A stretch of 64,000 bases of DNA from Dehalobacter sp. 12DCB1 (lineage in GTDB: Bacteria > Bacillota > Desulfitobacteriia > Desulfitobacteriales > Syntrophobotulaceae): NCBI RefSeq assembly GCF_004343605.1, contig NZ_POSF01000011.1, positions 260,990-324,989 on the forward strand, read 5' to 3'. The notes under the pieces were generated by a model. It saw nothing but the letters and a program-made list of their open reading frames with translations, ran no database searches and was not told where the DNA came from. Positions 9,635-18,228 of this stretch are shown here, piece after piece (position 1 is the first letter of the stretch; the number at the start of each line of letters is the position of its first letter). The translations under genes and the position numbers were made by a program.

Positions 9635-10457
9635 CTTTTCTCAACTCCCCGTTTATTGTTACTTTCTGCAGGATCACACTTGCGGTTTCTTCGACCGCTT
9701 TATTGGTGGTATCTATGATTACACAGCCAATCTTTTTCATGATCTGTTTGGCATAGTCGAGCTCCTCCATAATCCTGTTTAGATTGGCATAATCGGCGGA
9801 TGCTCCCAGTCCCAGCGTTTTCAGCCGTTCACTGCGTATTTGGTTCAGTTTTTCCGGGCTTAAGATCAGCCCGAAGACTTTATTCCGGGGAACTTCAGAC
9901 AGTTCCCGGGGCGGTGTCACTTCCGGCACCAGCGGTATATTCGCAGCCTTAATCCCTTTATGGGCAAGGTACATACTTAGCGGTGTTTTCGAGGTCCGGG
10001 ACACACCTATTAGGACAACATCAGCATATAGCAGTCCTCGCGGGTCCTTGCCATCGTCATATTTAACTGCAAACTCCACAGCCTCTACCTTCCGAAAGTA
10101 CTGTTCATCCAGCCGATGCGTAACATTCGGTATATTTTTGGGATCAAGTCCGGTTTTATCAGCCAATGCCGAAATCAGCGGACTCAAAATATCGATGGTT
10201 ATTAAATTTTTTTCTCTGGCCCTTCGTTCTATGTAGAGCCTTAGGTTTGTCAGAACCAGCGTGTAAACGAGAATTGCCTGTTCCTCAACCGCTTCTTCCA
10301 GGATCTCGTCAATATGGATTTCATCCTGGACATAAGGCACCCGGCGAATTTTTGTCTTTATTCCGTTAAACTGTGCTGCTGCCGCCCTGCTGACAAACTC
10401 TGCCGTCTCTCCCAGCGCATCGGAAATCACATAAATTACCGGGATTTGATCGGTCAC
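9627..10457 (-). CDS. ppsR: PPDK regulatory kinase/phosphorylase (DUF299, YqfL family)
   Basis: Bifunctional enzyme that uses ADP to phosphorylate, and Pi to dephosphorylate, the threonine next to the catalytic histidine of PPDK. 276 residues with the P-loop-like 'GVSRTSKTPLSMYLA' (about 146-160) typical of the family. Adjacent overlapping ppdK makes PPDK, rather than PEP synthase, the evident target; the target motif 'GGMTSHAAV' is present in that protein. Start is GTG with 'GAGGGGG' upstream. It lies 24 bases downstream of the ccpN-like gene. Confidence 0.93.
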   Translation of the reverse strand: MTDQIPVIYVISDALGETAEFVSRAAAAQFNGIKTKIRRVPYVQDEIHIDEILEEAVEEQAILVYTLVLTNLRLYIERRAREKNLITIDILSPLISALADKTGLDPKNIPNVTHRLDEQYFRKVEAVEFAVKYDDGKDPRGLLYADVVLIGVSRTSKTPLSMYLAHKGIKAANIPLVPEVTPPRELSEVPRNKVFGLILSPEKLNQIRSERLKTLGLGASADYANLNRIMEELDYAKQIMKKIGCVIIDTTNKAVEETASVILQKVTINGELRKDG

Positions 10458-10481
10458 CGAAACACCCCCTCACTTTCTCCA

Positions 10482-11153
10482 TTAAAATAGGTTTGCGGTA
10501 TTTGGAAATTTTTCTTGGCCCAGTTCTACGAACAAGTTGGTAACATTGGTCTTCGTAAATCTGCCAACTACCTCGAAACTTTCGCGACCTTCCTCATTGA
10601 TGTAGCTTTCGACGACTGGAAGCGTGTCAATTTGGTGCAGCACCAGCTTTCTGGCAGCCTCAAGTACGGATTCATCGGACGCGGCCATGATAATATTCGG
10701 CATCCTTGTCATGATGACACTGATTGGCACCCCATGCAGGTCCATATTGCCAAGTGAAGCCTTAAGAATATCCTTGCGGGAAACCATTCCTTTAAGCTCA
10801 CGTTCATTATTGATCACGATCAGACTACCGACGTTGTTCGTGAACATGGATACGACAGCATCGTAAATCGAGATGCTCTCTTTGACAGCAGCCGCAATTG
10901 ATTTGAAATCACCGACTCTGAGCTGACGCACCCTTTGGGCGATAGGTGAAGGTCCCGTATTTCCATTATAAAAATAGCCAACTCGGGGACGTGCCTCCAA
11001 TACACCCGCCATGGTCAGGATGGTCAGATCAGGTCTTAAGGTCGCCCTGTTCAAATTCAGTTGACTGGCTATTTGTTCTCCCGTCATCGGGCTGGATTTT
11101 TTCACAAGTTCTAGGATCTTCTCCTGGCGCTCGGAAAGCTGCATTTTTCTCAC
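10482..11153 (-). CDS. ccpN: CcpN-type CBS-domain transcriptional repressor
   Basis: 223 residues: an N-terminal winged helix-turn-helix (about 5-60, 'MTGEQIASQLNLNRATLRPDL') followed by two CBS domains (about 80-140 and 145-205) that in CcpN/YqzB sense adenine nucleotides. In Bacillus, CcpN represses gluconeogenic genes and is encoded beside the PPDK-regulatory gene. Here it heads ccpN-ppsR-ppdK, so control of this PEP-forming cluster is likely. ATG at 11153 follows 'CGGAGGGTGAG'; an ATG three codons on is an alternative. Confidence 0.9.
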   Translation of the reverse strand: MRKMQLSERQEKILELVKKSSPMTGEQIASQLNLNRATLRPDLTILTMAGVLEARPRVGYFYNGNTGPSPIAQRVRQLRVGDFKSIAAAVKESISIYDAVVSMFTNNVGSLIVINNERELKGMVSRKDILKASLGNMDLHGVPISVIMTRMPNIIMAASDESVLEAARKLVLHQIDTLPVVESYINEEGRESFEVVGRFTKTNVTNLFVELGQEKFPNTANLF

Positions 11154-11180
11154 CCTCCGGAAAATAGAAACTAAAGTTCA

Positions 11181-11209
11181 AATATAGTAGCACATTGACC
11201 ATAATTCAA
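11181..11209 (-). promoter_or_regulatory. candidate promoter of ccpN-ppsR-ppdK
   Basis: TTGAAT (11204-11209), 17-base spacer, TATATT (11181-11186) on the minus strand. The region is very AT-rich; an upstream TATAAT near 11230 lacks a good -35. Confidence 0.45.
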
Positions 11210-11254
11210 TGATATAGTATGTCATATTTCTATATTATATAACATATTCGAGAA

Positions 11255-11295
11255 AAGAAAAGCCTTATCTTTAAAAAGAAAGCAAAAATAAGGCT
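11255..11295 (-). terminator. terminator of glyS
   Basis: Arms 11261-11268 and 11288-11295 form an 8-bp stem; the minus strand then reads TTTCTTTTC. It starts 5 bases after the glyS stop codon. Confidence 0.75.
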
Positions 11296-11299
11296 GGAC

Positions 11300-13375
11300 C
11301 TATGCCAGAAGTGTCAGGTCTCCGAGACAGCCCAGCGCTTCCGCACAGCTCTTCAACAATCCCAGACGAGCATTTCTGAGCTTTTCATCTTCGACCATGA
11401 TCATGACATCTTCGAACAGTTTTTCGATCAATGGCACGATTTCAGCAGCAAACGCATAGGCTTTCCTAAAATCTGCATTGTTCACAGCCGTCCGGATTAA
11501 CGGAGCTTTTTCGTGCAGGCATTGAGCCAGCGTCAGCTCCGAGCTTCCTTGTAGATTGGAAACCTGCCATGCTTCGGCAGCTGCTTTCTTGCAGAGGTTC
11601 ACGCAACGGACATAGGCGTTGCTGTAGGAAACAAAGTCGTCAGCTTCATCCCTGACTTGGGCGAGTACTACGGCCTTTTTCATTAGATGAGCAGGCTTTT
11701 CTATTCCGTGGGCCATGACAGCGTCAATCGTATCGTAGCGCAGTCCGGATTCCTGGAGCAGGTAGCGGACCCTTTGAATGAAGAAGTCCAGAAGGGCCGG
11801 TCTGATCTTCTCCAGCGGTTCCAGCGTGATTCCCTGCACGGTAAAGATGCTGTAGGACTCTTCGATTAGCCGCAGAAGAGACAGGTTCAGTTCGTCTTGA
11901 ACCATCAAGCCGACGATTCCAAGCGCCTGACGCCTTAGCGCATACGGGTCCTGCGAACCGGTGGGTTGGATGCCGATCCCGAAAGAACCGACGATTGCAT
12001 CAAGCTTATCTGCGAGACTGACCACTTTCCCGGTTACAGAGGAAGGGAACACGTCTCCAGCATGACGCGGACGGTAATGTTCGAGAATTCCAGCACAAAC
12101 GGCCGGGGCTTCGCCATTGCTTCCGGCATAATATGCACCCATGATTCCCTGAAGTTCAGGGAAATCGTAAACCATGTGCGATACAAGATCTGCTTTGGCC
12201 AGATAGGCCGTCCGGTCGACCAGTTCTATTTCTTTTGTATTGAGACCCATTTCGTTCGCAATCGCAACAGCCAGTTTCTGAAGACGGGCGACCCTTTGTC
12301 CGACGGTACCAAGCTTCTCGTGATACACAACCCTGTCGAGTTTTGGAATCAGGGTATGCAGCGGACTTTTCAGATCTTCCCGGTAATAGAAAGCAGCATC
12401 TTCCAGACGGGCTTTGAGCACTTTCTTATTGCCCTCTTTCACGATATCGAGCGAGGTTCTATCGCCATTCCGTACCGTAATGAAGTATGGCAGTAATTTA
12501 CCGTCTTCTGCCCTGACCGGAAAATAACGCTGATGTTCCTTCATCGGCGTGGTGATGACTTCTCCCGGCAGGACCATATATTTGACATCGACTTCGCCCA
12601 GAAGAGCGGTCGGATATTCCACCAGATGACATATCTCTGTCAGCAGGTCCTCGTCCTGGTCGACTTTGCCGCCAACCTTAGCGGCCAATAGCTGGATCTG
12701 GCTCCAGATATTCTGTTTTCTTTTCTCTTGGTCGGCCAGCACAAAGACCGATTCCAATGCATTCAGATATTCAGCCGGCTGAACGATCCGGATATAGCTG
12801 CCAAGTGTACGGTGTCCACGAGAGGTTCTTCCGGCCTGAATTCCGGCATAGCTGAAAGGGATTACCTCGTCGCCAAACAAGGAGATCAGCCAGCGGATCG
12901 GGCGCGCAAAACGGATGTCATAATCTCCCCAGCGCATCGGTTTCGGAAAATTAAGGCTTGTAACCAGATTCAGCGAGACCTGTGGCAGCAGCTTTTCGGT
13001 TTCTTCGCCTTTTTGGGATTTTACAGCATACACATAGGGCACGCCATTGATTTCTTTCAGAAAAAAGTCTTCGGTCTTAACACCCTGTCCGCGTGCAAAT
13101 CCTTCAGCCGCTTTTGTCGGTTTGCCTTCGGCATCGAATGCAGCCTTCTGAGCAGGCCCTTTGACTTCTTCACTGATATCCTGCTGCTTTTCAGCCAGGG
13201 CTTCTACATAGAGTGTCAGACGCCTCGGTGTCACAAAACACTGCAGATTCTTATACGCTAAACGCAGTTCCGCCAGCATTTTTCGGGCATTGTTCTCCAG
13301 CTGGGCCACTGCACCTGGTGCAAACTTAGCGGGCATTTCTTCCATGCCTATTTCCAGTAAAAAGTCCTTGCTCAT
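11300..13375 (-). CDS. glyS: glycyl-tRNA synthetase beta subunit
   Basis: 691 residues, the usual length for the beta chain of the bacterial alpha2-beta2 GlyRS, which binds tRNA-Gly. N-terminus 'DFLLEIGMEEMPAKF' and the B3/4-like and HD-like middle ('MKEHQRYFPV', 'VSHMVYDFPELQG') are characteristic; a C-terminal anticodon-binding domain (DALR) is expected over the last 100 residues. The frame is open further upstream into glyQ, but the ATG at 13375 with a long GGGGGG purine run before it is the clear start, 2 bases after the glyQ stop codon. Confidence 0.97.
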   Translation of the reverse strand: MSKDFLLEIGMEEMPAKFAPGAVAQLENNARKMLAELRLAYKNLQCFVTPRRLTLYVEALAEKQQDISEEVKGPAQKAAFDAEGKPTKAAEGFARGQGVKTEDFFLKEINGVPYVYAVKSQKGEETEKLLPQVSLNLVTSLNFPKPMRWGDYDIRFARPIRWLISLFGDEVIPFSYAGIQAGRTSRGHRTLGSYIRIVQPAEYLNALESVFVLADQEKRKQNIWSQIQLLAAKVGGKVDQDEDLLTEICHLVEYPTALLGEVDVKYMVLPGEVITTPMKEHQRYFPVRAEDGKLLPYFITVRNGDRTSLDIVKEGNKKVLKARLEDAAFYYREDLKSPLHTLIPKLDRVVYHEKLGTVGQRVARLQKLAVAIANEMGLNTKEIELVDRTAYLAKADLVSHMVYDFPELQGIMGAYYAGSNGEAPAVCAGILEHYRPRHAGDVFPSSVTGKVVSLADKLDAIVGSFGIGIQPTGSQDPYALRRQALGIVGLMVQDELNLSLLRLIEESYSIFTVQGITLEPLEKIRPALLDFFIQRVRYLLQESGLRYDTIDAVMAHGIEKPAHLMKKAVVLAQVRDEADDFVSYSNAYVRCVNLCKKAAAEAWQVSNLQGSSELTLAQCLHEKAPLIRTAVNNADFRKAYAFAAEIVPLIEKLFEDVMIMVEDEKLRNARLGLLKSCAEALGCLGDLTLLA

Positions 13376-13377
13376 TT

Positions 13378-14259
13378 TTATTCCCCCCTTTTTTTCAGCA
13401 AAGGAAACCCAAGTGTTTCCCTCTGGGTGACATAGGCCTGGGCACACAGACGGGCTAGGTTTCTTACTCTGGCAATGTACCCGGTTCTTTCCGTCACACT
13501 GATTGCACCCCGGGCTTCCAGAAGGTTAAACGCATGGGAGCATTTCAGTACATAGTCGTAAGCCGGCACGACCAGGCCTGCCTGGACGGTCCGCTCTGCT
13601 TCCTTCTCGTACATATCAAACCACTGCCGCAGCGCATCAATATCGGCCACTTCAAAGTTGTAGCGTGAAAAATCAATTTCATTCTGCAGATAAATATCAC
13701 CGTAGCTGATATCTCCGACCCACTCAATATCAAAGACGCTGTCCTTGCCCTGAATGAAGGTCGCGAGCCGTTCTATTCCATACGTGATTTCTGCGCAGAC
13801 GGGTTTGCAGTCAATGCCACCGCACTGCTGAAAATAGGTAAACTGGGTGATTTCCATGCCGTCCAGCCAAACTTCCCAGCCAAGTCCCCAGGCCCCCAGT
13901 GTAGGGGATTCCCAGTTGTCTTCCACAAACCGGATATCATGGTCAGCCGGATTAATCCCGAGCCGTTCCAGGCTTTCGAGATAAAGCTCCTGGACATTAT
14001 CCGGCGAAGGCTTCAGAATGACCTGATACTGAAAATAGTGCTGCAGACGGTTCGGATTTTCACCGTATCTGCCGTCAGTCGGACGCCTGGACGGCTCCAC
14101 ATAAGCCACATTCCAGGGTTCCGGGCCAAGTGCCCGCAAAAAGGTAGCCGGATTCATGGTTCCTGCGCCTTTTTCAATATCGTAGGGCTGGGCAATAATG
14201 CATCCCTGTTCACCCCAAAACTGGTTAAGGTCCAGAATAAGATCTTGAAATTTCATCAA
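13378..14259 (-). CDS. glyQ: glycyl-tRNA synthetase alpha subunit
   Basis: Catalytic class II subunit of heterotetrameric GlyRS, 293 residues. Diagnostic stretches are '[21 protein letters not shown]' at the N-terminus, '[20 protein letters not shown]' (about 75-95) and '[18 protein letters not shown]' (about 150). Two tandem ATG codons follow 'AAGGAGG'. It is preceded by a glycine T-box leader and is tightly coupled to glyS. Confidence 0.98.
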   Translation of the reverse strand: MMKFQDLILDLNQFWGEQGCIIAQPYDIEKGAGTMNPATFLRALGPEPWNVAYVEPSRRPTDGRYGENPNRLQHYFQYQVILKPSPDNVQELYLESLERLGINPADHDIRFVEDNWESPTLGAWGLGWEVWLDGMEITQFTYFQQCGGIDCKPVCAEITYGIERLATFIQGKDSVFDIEWVGDISYGDIYLQNEIDFSRYNFEVADIDALRQWFDMYEKEAERTVQAGLVVPAYDYVLKCSHAFNLLEARGAISVTERTGYIARVRNLARLCAQAYVTQRETLGFPLLKKRGE

Positions 14260-14319
14260 TTTTCCTCCTTTTTAGATCAGACCAAATAAACGCAATCCAT
14301 GCAAGAATCGTAATAGCAA

Positions 14320-14602
14320 CGAAAAAAATAAACCCCCATCCATACAGCAAATGATTGCTGCAGGGACGAGAGTATTTCCCGCGGTTCCACCCTGCTTGAT
14401 TCACAATGTACTTACGTAACTTTGTCACGTAACTTGGAATCCTCTTTGAACCTGGTCCGCTCCAGACTGCCCAACCTGTTTTCACCTGTCCGGCTCCCAC
14501 CCTCCCGGACTCTCTTAGCGGCTATCGCAGGTATCTTTTCCATCTATGCGGACAAAATATTTTCATAAAAAGGAAGCTACTTATATGCAGCATACCTTTA
14601 TC
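14320..14602 (-). promoter_or_regulatory. T-box leader of glyQS (glycine)
   Basis: Minus-strand T-box core AGGGTGGAACCGCG at 14380-14393. The terminator alternative pairs the 5' part of the antiterminator with a CAGCAA/TTGCTG hairpin and ends in TTTATTTTTTT (14321-14332). The probable specifier codon is GGC (14469-14471), found by alignment with the leuS leader in this window: in both the codon is followed by 4-5 bases and then TGRAGC/TGAGC. Uncharged tRNA-Gly would favour read-through into glyQS. ORFs drawn across this region are not coding. Confidence 0.93.
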
Positions 14603-14608
14603 TGAAAT

Positions 14609-14637
14609 ATTATATGCTAATAAACCTCCACTGTCAA
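14609..14637 (-). promoter_or_regulatory. consensus sigma-A promoter of glyQS
   Basis: A perfect TTGACA (14632-14637), 17-base spacer and TATAAT (14609-14614) on the minus strand. The -35 box overlaps the recO stop codon. Confidence 0.88.
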
Positions 14638-15377
14638 TTCTTCCAGAACTCACTGCCTTGTCTCCAGGCCAGGAGTCTGCGTTCAAATTTCTGTTCACAG
14701 TAGTAGCACAGGCTTTCGAGGATTTCCTGCCGCATTTTTTTGTTCCAGCGCATTCGGTCAAGCTTCGTGAGATCAGCCTGGTACAGCTGGCGCATCAAGG
14801 CCAGGCTTCCCGGATTCAGCGCTCTGACAATCCGGTTGTTTTTACAAGCAGCACAGAGAAAACCTCCGGCCTCCGCACTCAAATAGACCTGTTCTCCGTA
14901 AAGGTCTCCGCCACATTCGGTACAACCCTCCATCGATGGCAAATAGCCCTGCAGGTGCATTAGCCTGAGCGCATAAGCGGCCTGAGCCATATATGCATTA
15001 AGATGTTTGAGCAAAAAAAGAAAACTTAAGGTAAGGGTGAACAATTCTGGATCAGGCTGTTCTCTGACAGTAGAAATATCCAGCAGCTCGACCATTGCCG
15101 ACGCGGTGATCGTCCGGTCAAAATCGTCCCAGAGATGGATGAAATTCTCCCGGGGCTGAGCCTGATTCACCGTATCCAGTGTTTTCCCCCTGTACAGCAA
15201 AAAATCGGCATACGTAAAAAGCTGCGTCCCACCTCTTTGGGTACTTTTGGGTTTTCGAACTCCCTTGGCCACAGCCTCAAGCTTTCCTTTTTCCCTTGAA
15301 AAAAGCGTGACGAGCCTGTCCGACTCACCATACTCCCTGCTGCGGATTACAATTGCATCCGCCTGATAGACCGCCAT
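14634..15377 (-). CDS. recO: DNA repair protein RecO
   Basis: 247 residues; RecO loads RecA on SSB-coated single strands in the RecFOR path. N-terminal OB fold ('DAIVIRSREYGESDRLVTLFSREKGKLEAVAKG'-type start, residues 7-40), helical middle, and a zinc-binding pair 'CTECGG' (about 155) and 'CAACKN' (about 180). The last codon overlaps the promoter of glyQS. It lies downstream of deoC and era in the usual clostridial order. Confidence 0.95.
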   Translation of the reverse strand: MAVYQADAIVIRSREYGESDRLVTLFSREKGKLEAVAKGVRKPKSTQRGGTQLFTYADFLLYRGKTLDTVNQAQPRENFIHLWDDFDRTITASAMVELLDISTVREQPDPELFTLTLSFLFLLKHLNAYMAQAAYALRLMHLQGYLPSMEGCTECGGDLYGEQVYLSAEAGGFLCAACKNNRIVRALNPGSLALMRQLYQADLTKLDRMRWNKKMRQEILESLCYYCEQKFERRLLAWRQGSEFWKN

Positions 15378-15465
15378 CTCCCAACATCATCCCCGGTCGT
15401 GTCTTTATTCCCTATTATACCCTCAATAGATGCTATCTTTTTGGAATACATCTAAGAACTAAATA

Positions 15466-16107
15466 CTACTGGATTATTGCGATTCCGGAACTGGTTCCGA
15501 GTCTGTCGGCGCCTGCTTCAATCAGTTCCAAGGCAAACTCTTTCGTCTTAATCCCGCCGGATGCTTTGACTTTAACAGCAGGACCTGCCCAATTTTTCAG
15601 GTTCTTGACGTCTTCAACTGTTGCGCCACCAAAATAACCGGTCGATGTTTTGATATAGTCTGCTCCGGCTTCCCGAATAATCTCAGCCGCTTTTTGTTTT
15701 TCGTCCTCGTTTAAAAGTCCGGTTTCAATAATTATTTTTATTTTTAGACCGCAGCCCTGGGCCGTCTGGACCATCAAATTCACATCACGCTGTACGGCCT
15801 TCCAATCGCCTGATTTGGCTTTGCTGATGCACATCACGGCATCAACCTCCCTCGCACCATGGGCCTTCGCTGCCAAAATCTCCTGCATCTTTATTTCGGT
15901 AAACGCAGCACCAAGCGGAAAACCTATGACCGTGCACGGTATGACACTCGTTCCGTGGAGCAAGCGTGCGGCGGTACAAATATACACAGGGTTTACACAA
16001 ATGGAAGTAAAGCCGTGTTTAACAGCCTCATGGCAAAGATCAACAATATCCTTCTCCGTCGCTTCAGGTTTCAGAAGCGTATGATCAATTCTTCCGGCGA
16101 TATTCAT
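15466..16107 (-). CDS. deoC: deoxyribose-phosphate aldolase
   Basis: Class I aldolase that splits 2-deoxyribose 5-phosphate to glyceraldehyde 3-phosphate and acetaldehyde in deoxynucleoside breakdown. 213 residues, a TIM barrel. Schiff-base lysine K153 is in 'YIKTSTGYFGG', the second lysine is in 'VKASGGIK' (K181), and the acid D89 is in 'REVDAVMCIS', where many homologues have 'DMVINIG'. It sits between era and recO rather than with deo genes, but near cdd, another deoxynucleoside catabolic gene. Confidence 0.96.
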   Translation of the reverse strand: MNIAGRIDHTLLKPEATEKDIVDLCHEAVKHGFTSICVNPVYICTAARLLHGTSVIPCTVIGFPLGAAFTEIKMQEILAAKAHGAREVDAVMCISKAKSGDWKAVQRDVNLMVQTAQGCGLKIKIIIETGLLNEDEKQKAAEIIREAGADYIKTSTGYFGGATVEDVKNLKNWAGPAVKVKASGGIKTKEFALELIEAGADRLGTSSGIAIIQ

Positions 16108-16204
16108 AAGTCTACCTTCCCTTCAGCGTTCTTTTATACTTTCCCGTATCGCTAATATGCTAAGACACTCTATTTTTTAGTAAGCCTAATTTACCCCACA
16201 GCAT

Positions 16205-17134
16205 TTATTCTTTCAGGTCCTTCAAATTATACCCCAGATCCCTGAGCTGGTTATTCTGGTTGCGCCAGTCCTTCTTGACTTTGACCCAAAGCTCAAGGAA
16301 TACCTTGCTGCCCAGCAGCGTTTCAATTTCTTCCCGGGCAAGCCTTCCGACTTCTTTTAAGACGCTTCCTTCCTTACCAATGACAATTCCTTTCTGGGAA
16401 TCACGTTCAACAAGGATCACAGCCCCTATCTTAATCAAGGATTTTTTCTCTTCCATTTTATCAACCACGACCGCGACCGAGTGCGGAACTTCTTCTCTGG
16501 TCAGGTTCATCAGCTTTTCTCTAATCAGCTCTGCAACGACAAACTTCTCCGGCTGGTCAATGACGACATCATCCGGAAAATACATTGGGCCAGGTGAAAG
16601 CGCTTCAAAAATCAGATCCATTAACTTCGCAGTATTCTCGGACTGTAAAGCTGAAATCGGAACAATTTCTCTAAAATCTGCTATTTTGGAAAAGCCGGCT
16701 ATTTTCTCCAGCAGCTGATCCTTGGAAATGAGGTCAATTTTATTTAAGGCCAAAATGCAGGGAATTCCGCTGTCCTTAATGACCTGAAGCACGTATTCAT
16801 CCCCCGATCCAAACGGCACGGAGGCATCGACGACGCATATCGCAAAATCAACCCCCTGCAAAGTGCTTTTGGCGGCCGCGACCATGTATTCGCCCAGGCG
16901 GTGCTTCGGTTTATGAATACCGGGCGTGTCAAAAAAAATGACCTGCCCGCGTTCTTCGGTAAGGATACACCGGATTCTGTTTCTGGTTGCCTGCGGCTTA
17001 TCGGATATAATCAGCACTTTCTGACCCAAAAGCGTATTTAGTAAGGTCGATTTTCCAGCATTGGGCCGTCCGATCACTGCAACAAAACCCGATCGAAAAA
17101 CTTTATTATCCTGCTTGTTCAACTGTTTTACCAT
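16205..17134 (-). CDS. era: GTPase Era
   Basis: Essential ribosome-assembly GTPase that binds the 3' end of 16S rRNA. 309 residues: G1 'GRPNAGKST' (about 22-30), G3 'DTPG' (near 69), G4 'NKID' (near 132), and a C-terminal KH domain ('EKSVLKEVGRLAREEIE'-like 'GKEGSVLKEVGRLA') for rRNA. Located between cdd and deoC/recO, as in Bacillus cdd-era-recO. Confidence 0.97.
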   Translation of the reverse strand: MVKQLNKQDNKVFRSGFVAVIGRPNAGKSTLLNTLLGQKVLIISDKPQATRNRIRCILTEERGQVIFFDTPGIHKPKHRLGEYMVAAAKSTLQGVDFAICVVDASVPFGSGDEYVLQVIKDSGIPCILALNKIDLISKDQLLEKIAGFSKIADFREIVPISALQSENTAKLMDLIFEALSPGPMYFPDDVVIDQPEKFVVAELIREKLMNLTREEVPHSVAVVVDKMEEKKSLIKIGAVILVERDSQKGIVIGKEGSVLKEVGRLAREEIETLLGSKVFLELWVKVKKDWRNQNNQLRDLGYNLKDLKE

Positions 17135-17217
17135 CCTTGTATCATAAGTCTCGTATCATAAAATTGTGTATCCTATCGTTGTATATCCTATAGCTGTATA
17201 TCATGTGGTCTCTTATC

Positions 17218-17667
17218 CTAAGTGCTTTTTAAAAACTCCGGGCCAAACGAATCAGGGAGAATATCCTTCAAACTGGTTTTCCTGATTTCTCCGCTGCCAT
17301 TGCTGAGTAAAACAAGGCAGTCCGAGGCGAACTCCCGGATCACCTGCCGGCAGGCACCACATGGGGACGGCATCTCCTCGAGCGGAACTGCGACAGCAAC
17401 CGCTTTGATCCGCCTTTCCCCCAATCCGATCCCATGGAATACGGCATTGCGTTCCGCACAGACACTCAGACCATAGGAAGCATTTTCGACATTGACACCG
17501 GAAGTGATCCTTCCTGATTCCCAGAGAACGGCGGCGCCAACCTTGTAGCAGGAGTAAGGGGCATAAGCATCTTCACAAGCTTGATGCGCCTGGCGAATCA
17601 GCTCCGCAGCCTGGTTGATATCTATAGACTGATCAATAACTATAGCCTGATCATTCCTCATCCACAT
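17218..17667 (-). CDS. cdd: cytidine deaminase
   Basis: Zinc enzyme converting (deoxy)cytidine to (deoxy)uridine; 149 residues, the small homotetrameric class, with about 18 extra N-terminal residues. Zinc and catalytic residues: C70-A-E72 in 'SVCAERNAVF' and C103-x2-C106 in 'PCGACRQVI'. Its ribosome-binding site AAGGGGG directly follows a 7-bp hairpin (17680-17698), which could affect start-site access. Confidence 0.95.
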   Translation of the reverse strand: MWMRNDQAIVIDQSIDINQAAELIRQAHQACEDAYAPYSCYKVGAAVLWESGRITSGVNVENASYGLSVCAERNAVFHGIGLGERRIKAVAVAVPLEEMPSPCGACRQVIREFASDCLVLLSNGSGEIRKTSLKDILPDSFGPEFLKST

Positions 17668-17738
17668 CCGCCCGCCCCCTTAGATTAGAGAAATCTAACG
17701 ACATGCAAACTATTTTTTTCAAAGGTATCTTATAATCA

Positions 17739-17842
17739 GTCTGTGGGCCACAGTTCCGCCGTGAGCGGAGCACGATGCGGAGCGCGGCTTTTTGTGCCAT
17801 GGAGGGCACAATAGCCGAAAGGCGGTATTGTTGCCCACAGAC
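17739..17842. repeat. 104-base palindromic intergenic element
   Basis: Perfect 10-base outer arms GTCTGTGGGC / GCCCACAGAC (17739-17748 and 17833-17842), a second pairing between CAGTTCCGCC and GGCGGTATTG, and an inner imperfect hairpin around 17786-17815 with TGTGCC / GGCACA. GC-rich compared with its surroundings. The whole could fold into a branched structure between dgkA and cdd. It carries no transposase, so it resembles a REP/MITE-like element. Confidence 0.7.
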
Positions 17843-17847
17843 CTACC

Positions 17848-18213
17848 CTAAAATAAATAAGGTCCAAAAATAATGATCCCAATAACGACGGCCTGAATAG
17901 TGGAAACCAGTACGGCACCGGAAGCAACATCCTTGCCGAGGCCGGCAAGGGGATGGTACCTGGGTTCAGCCAGATCAATTGCCCTTTCCAACGCGGTATT
18001 AAACAATTCCGCCACCAGAACGCTGCCAATAGCATAAATAATGAACAGCCAGTGAACGCCTGAAAGATGAAAGTAAGCGCCTGCCAGAACAACAACCACG
18101 GCGGCAAAAAAATGAAATCTGAGGTGTTTTTCTGTTCTCAGCGAGTAAGCAATCCCTTGCAAAGCCCCTCTGCAGCTGCCGGCAAAACCAGCAGGCTTAC
18201 GGATATCCGGCAT
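17848..18213 (-). CDS. dgkA: diacylglycerol/undecaprenol kinase, DgkA family
   Basis: 121-residue integral membrane kinase with three transmembrane helices. The family motif is 'AELFNTALERAIDL' (about 68-81), whose Glu and Asn are catalytic and metal-binding. In Firmicutes the enzyme phosphorylates undecaprenol to recycle the lipid carrier for wall synthesis. It is 15 bases downstream of ybeY, matching the Bacillus order ybeY-dgkA-cdd. Confidence 0.95.
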   Translation of the reverse strand: MPDIRKPAGFAGSCRGALQGIAYSLRTEKHLRFHFFAAVVVVLAGAYFHLSGVHWLFIIYAIGSVLVAELFNTALERAIDLAEPRYHPLAGLGKDVASGAVLVSTIQAVVIGIIIFGPYLF

Positions 18214-18228
18214 TATTCTTCCCCCTTG

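Noticed and set aside
2439-9782. Long plus-strand reading frames opposite rpoD, dnaG, dgt and ppdK
   Set aside because: They are shadows of strongly conserved minus-strand genes and give no recognisable protein.
14225-14500. 91-codon reading frame before glyQ
   Set aside because: It lies across the T-box core and terminator of the glyQS leader and has no homology that I recognise.
17736-18107. 123-codon reading frame in another frame of dgkA
   Set aside because: dgkA is clear in the other frame, and this frame is built from it plus the palindromic element.
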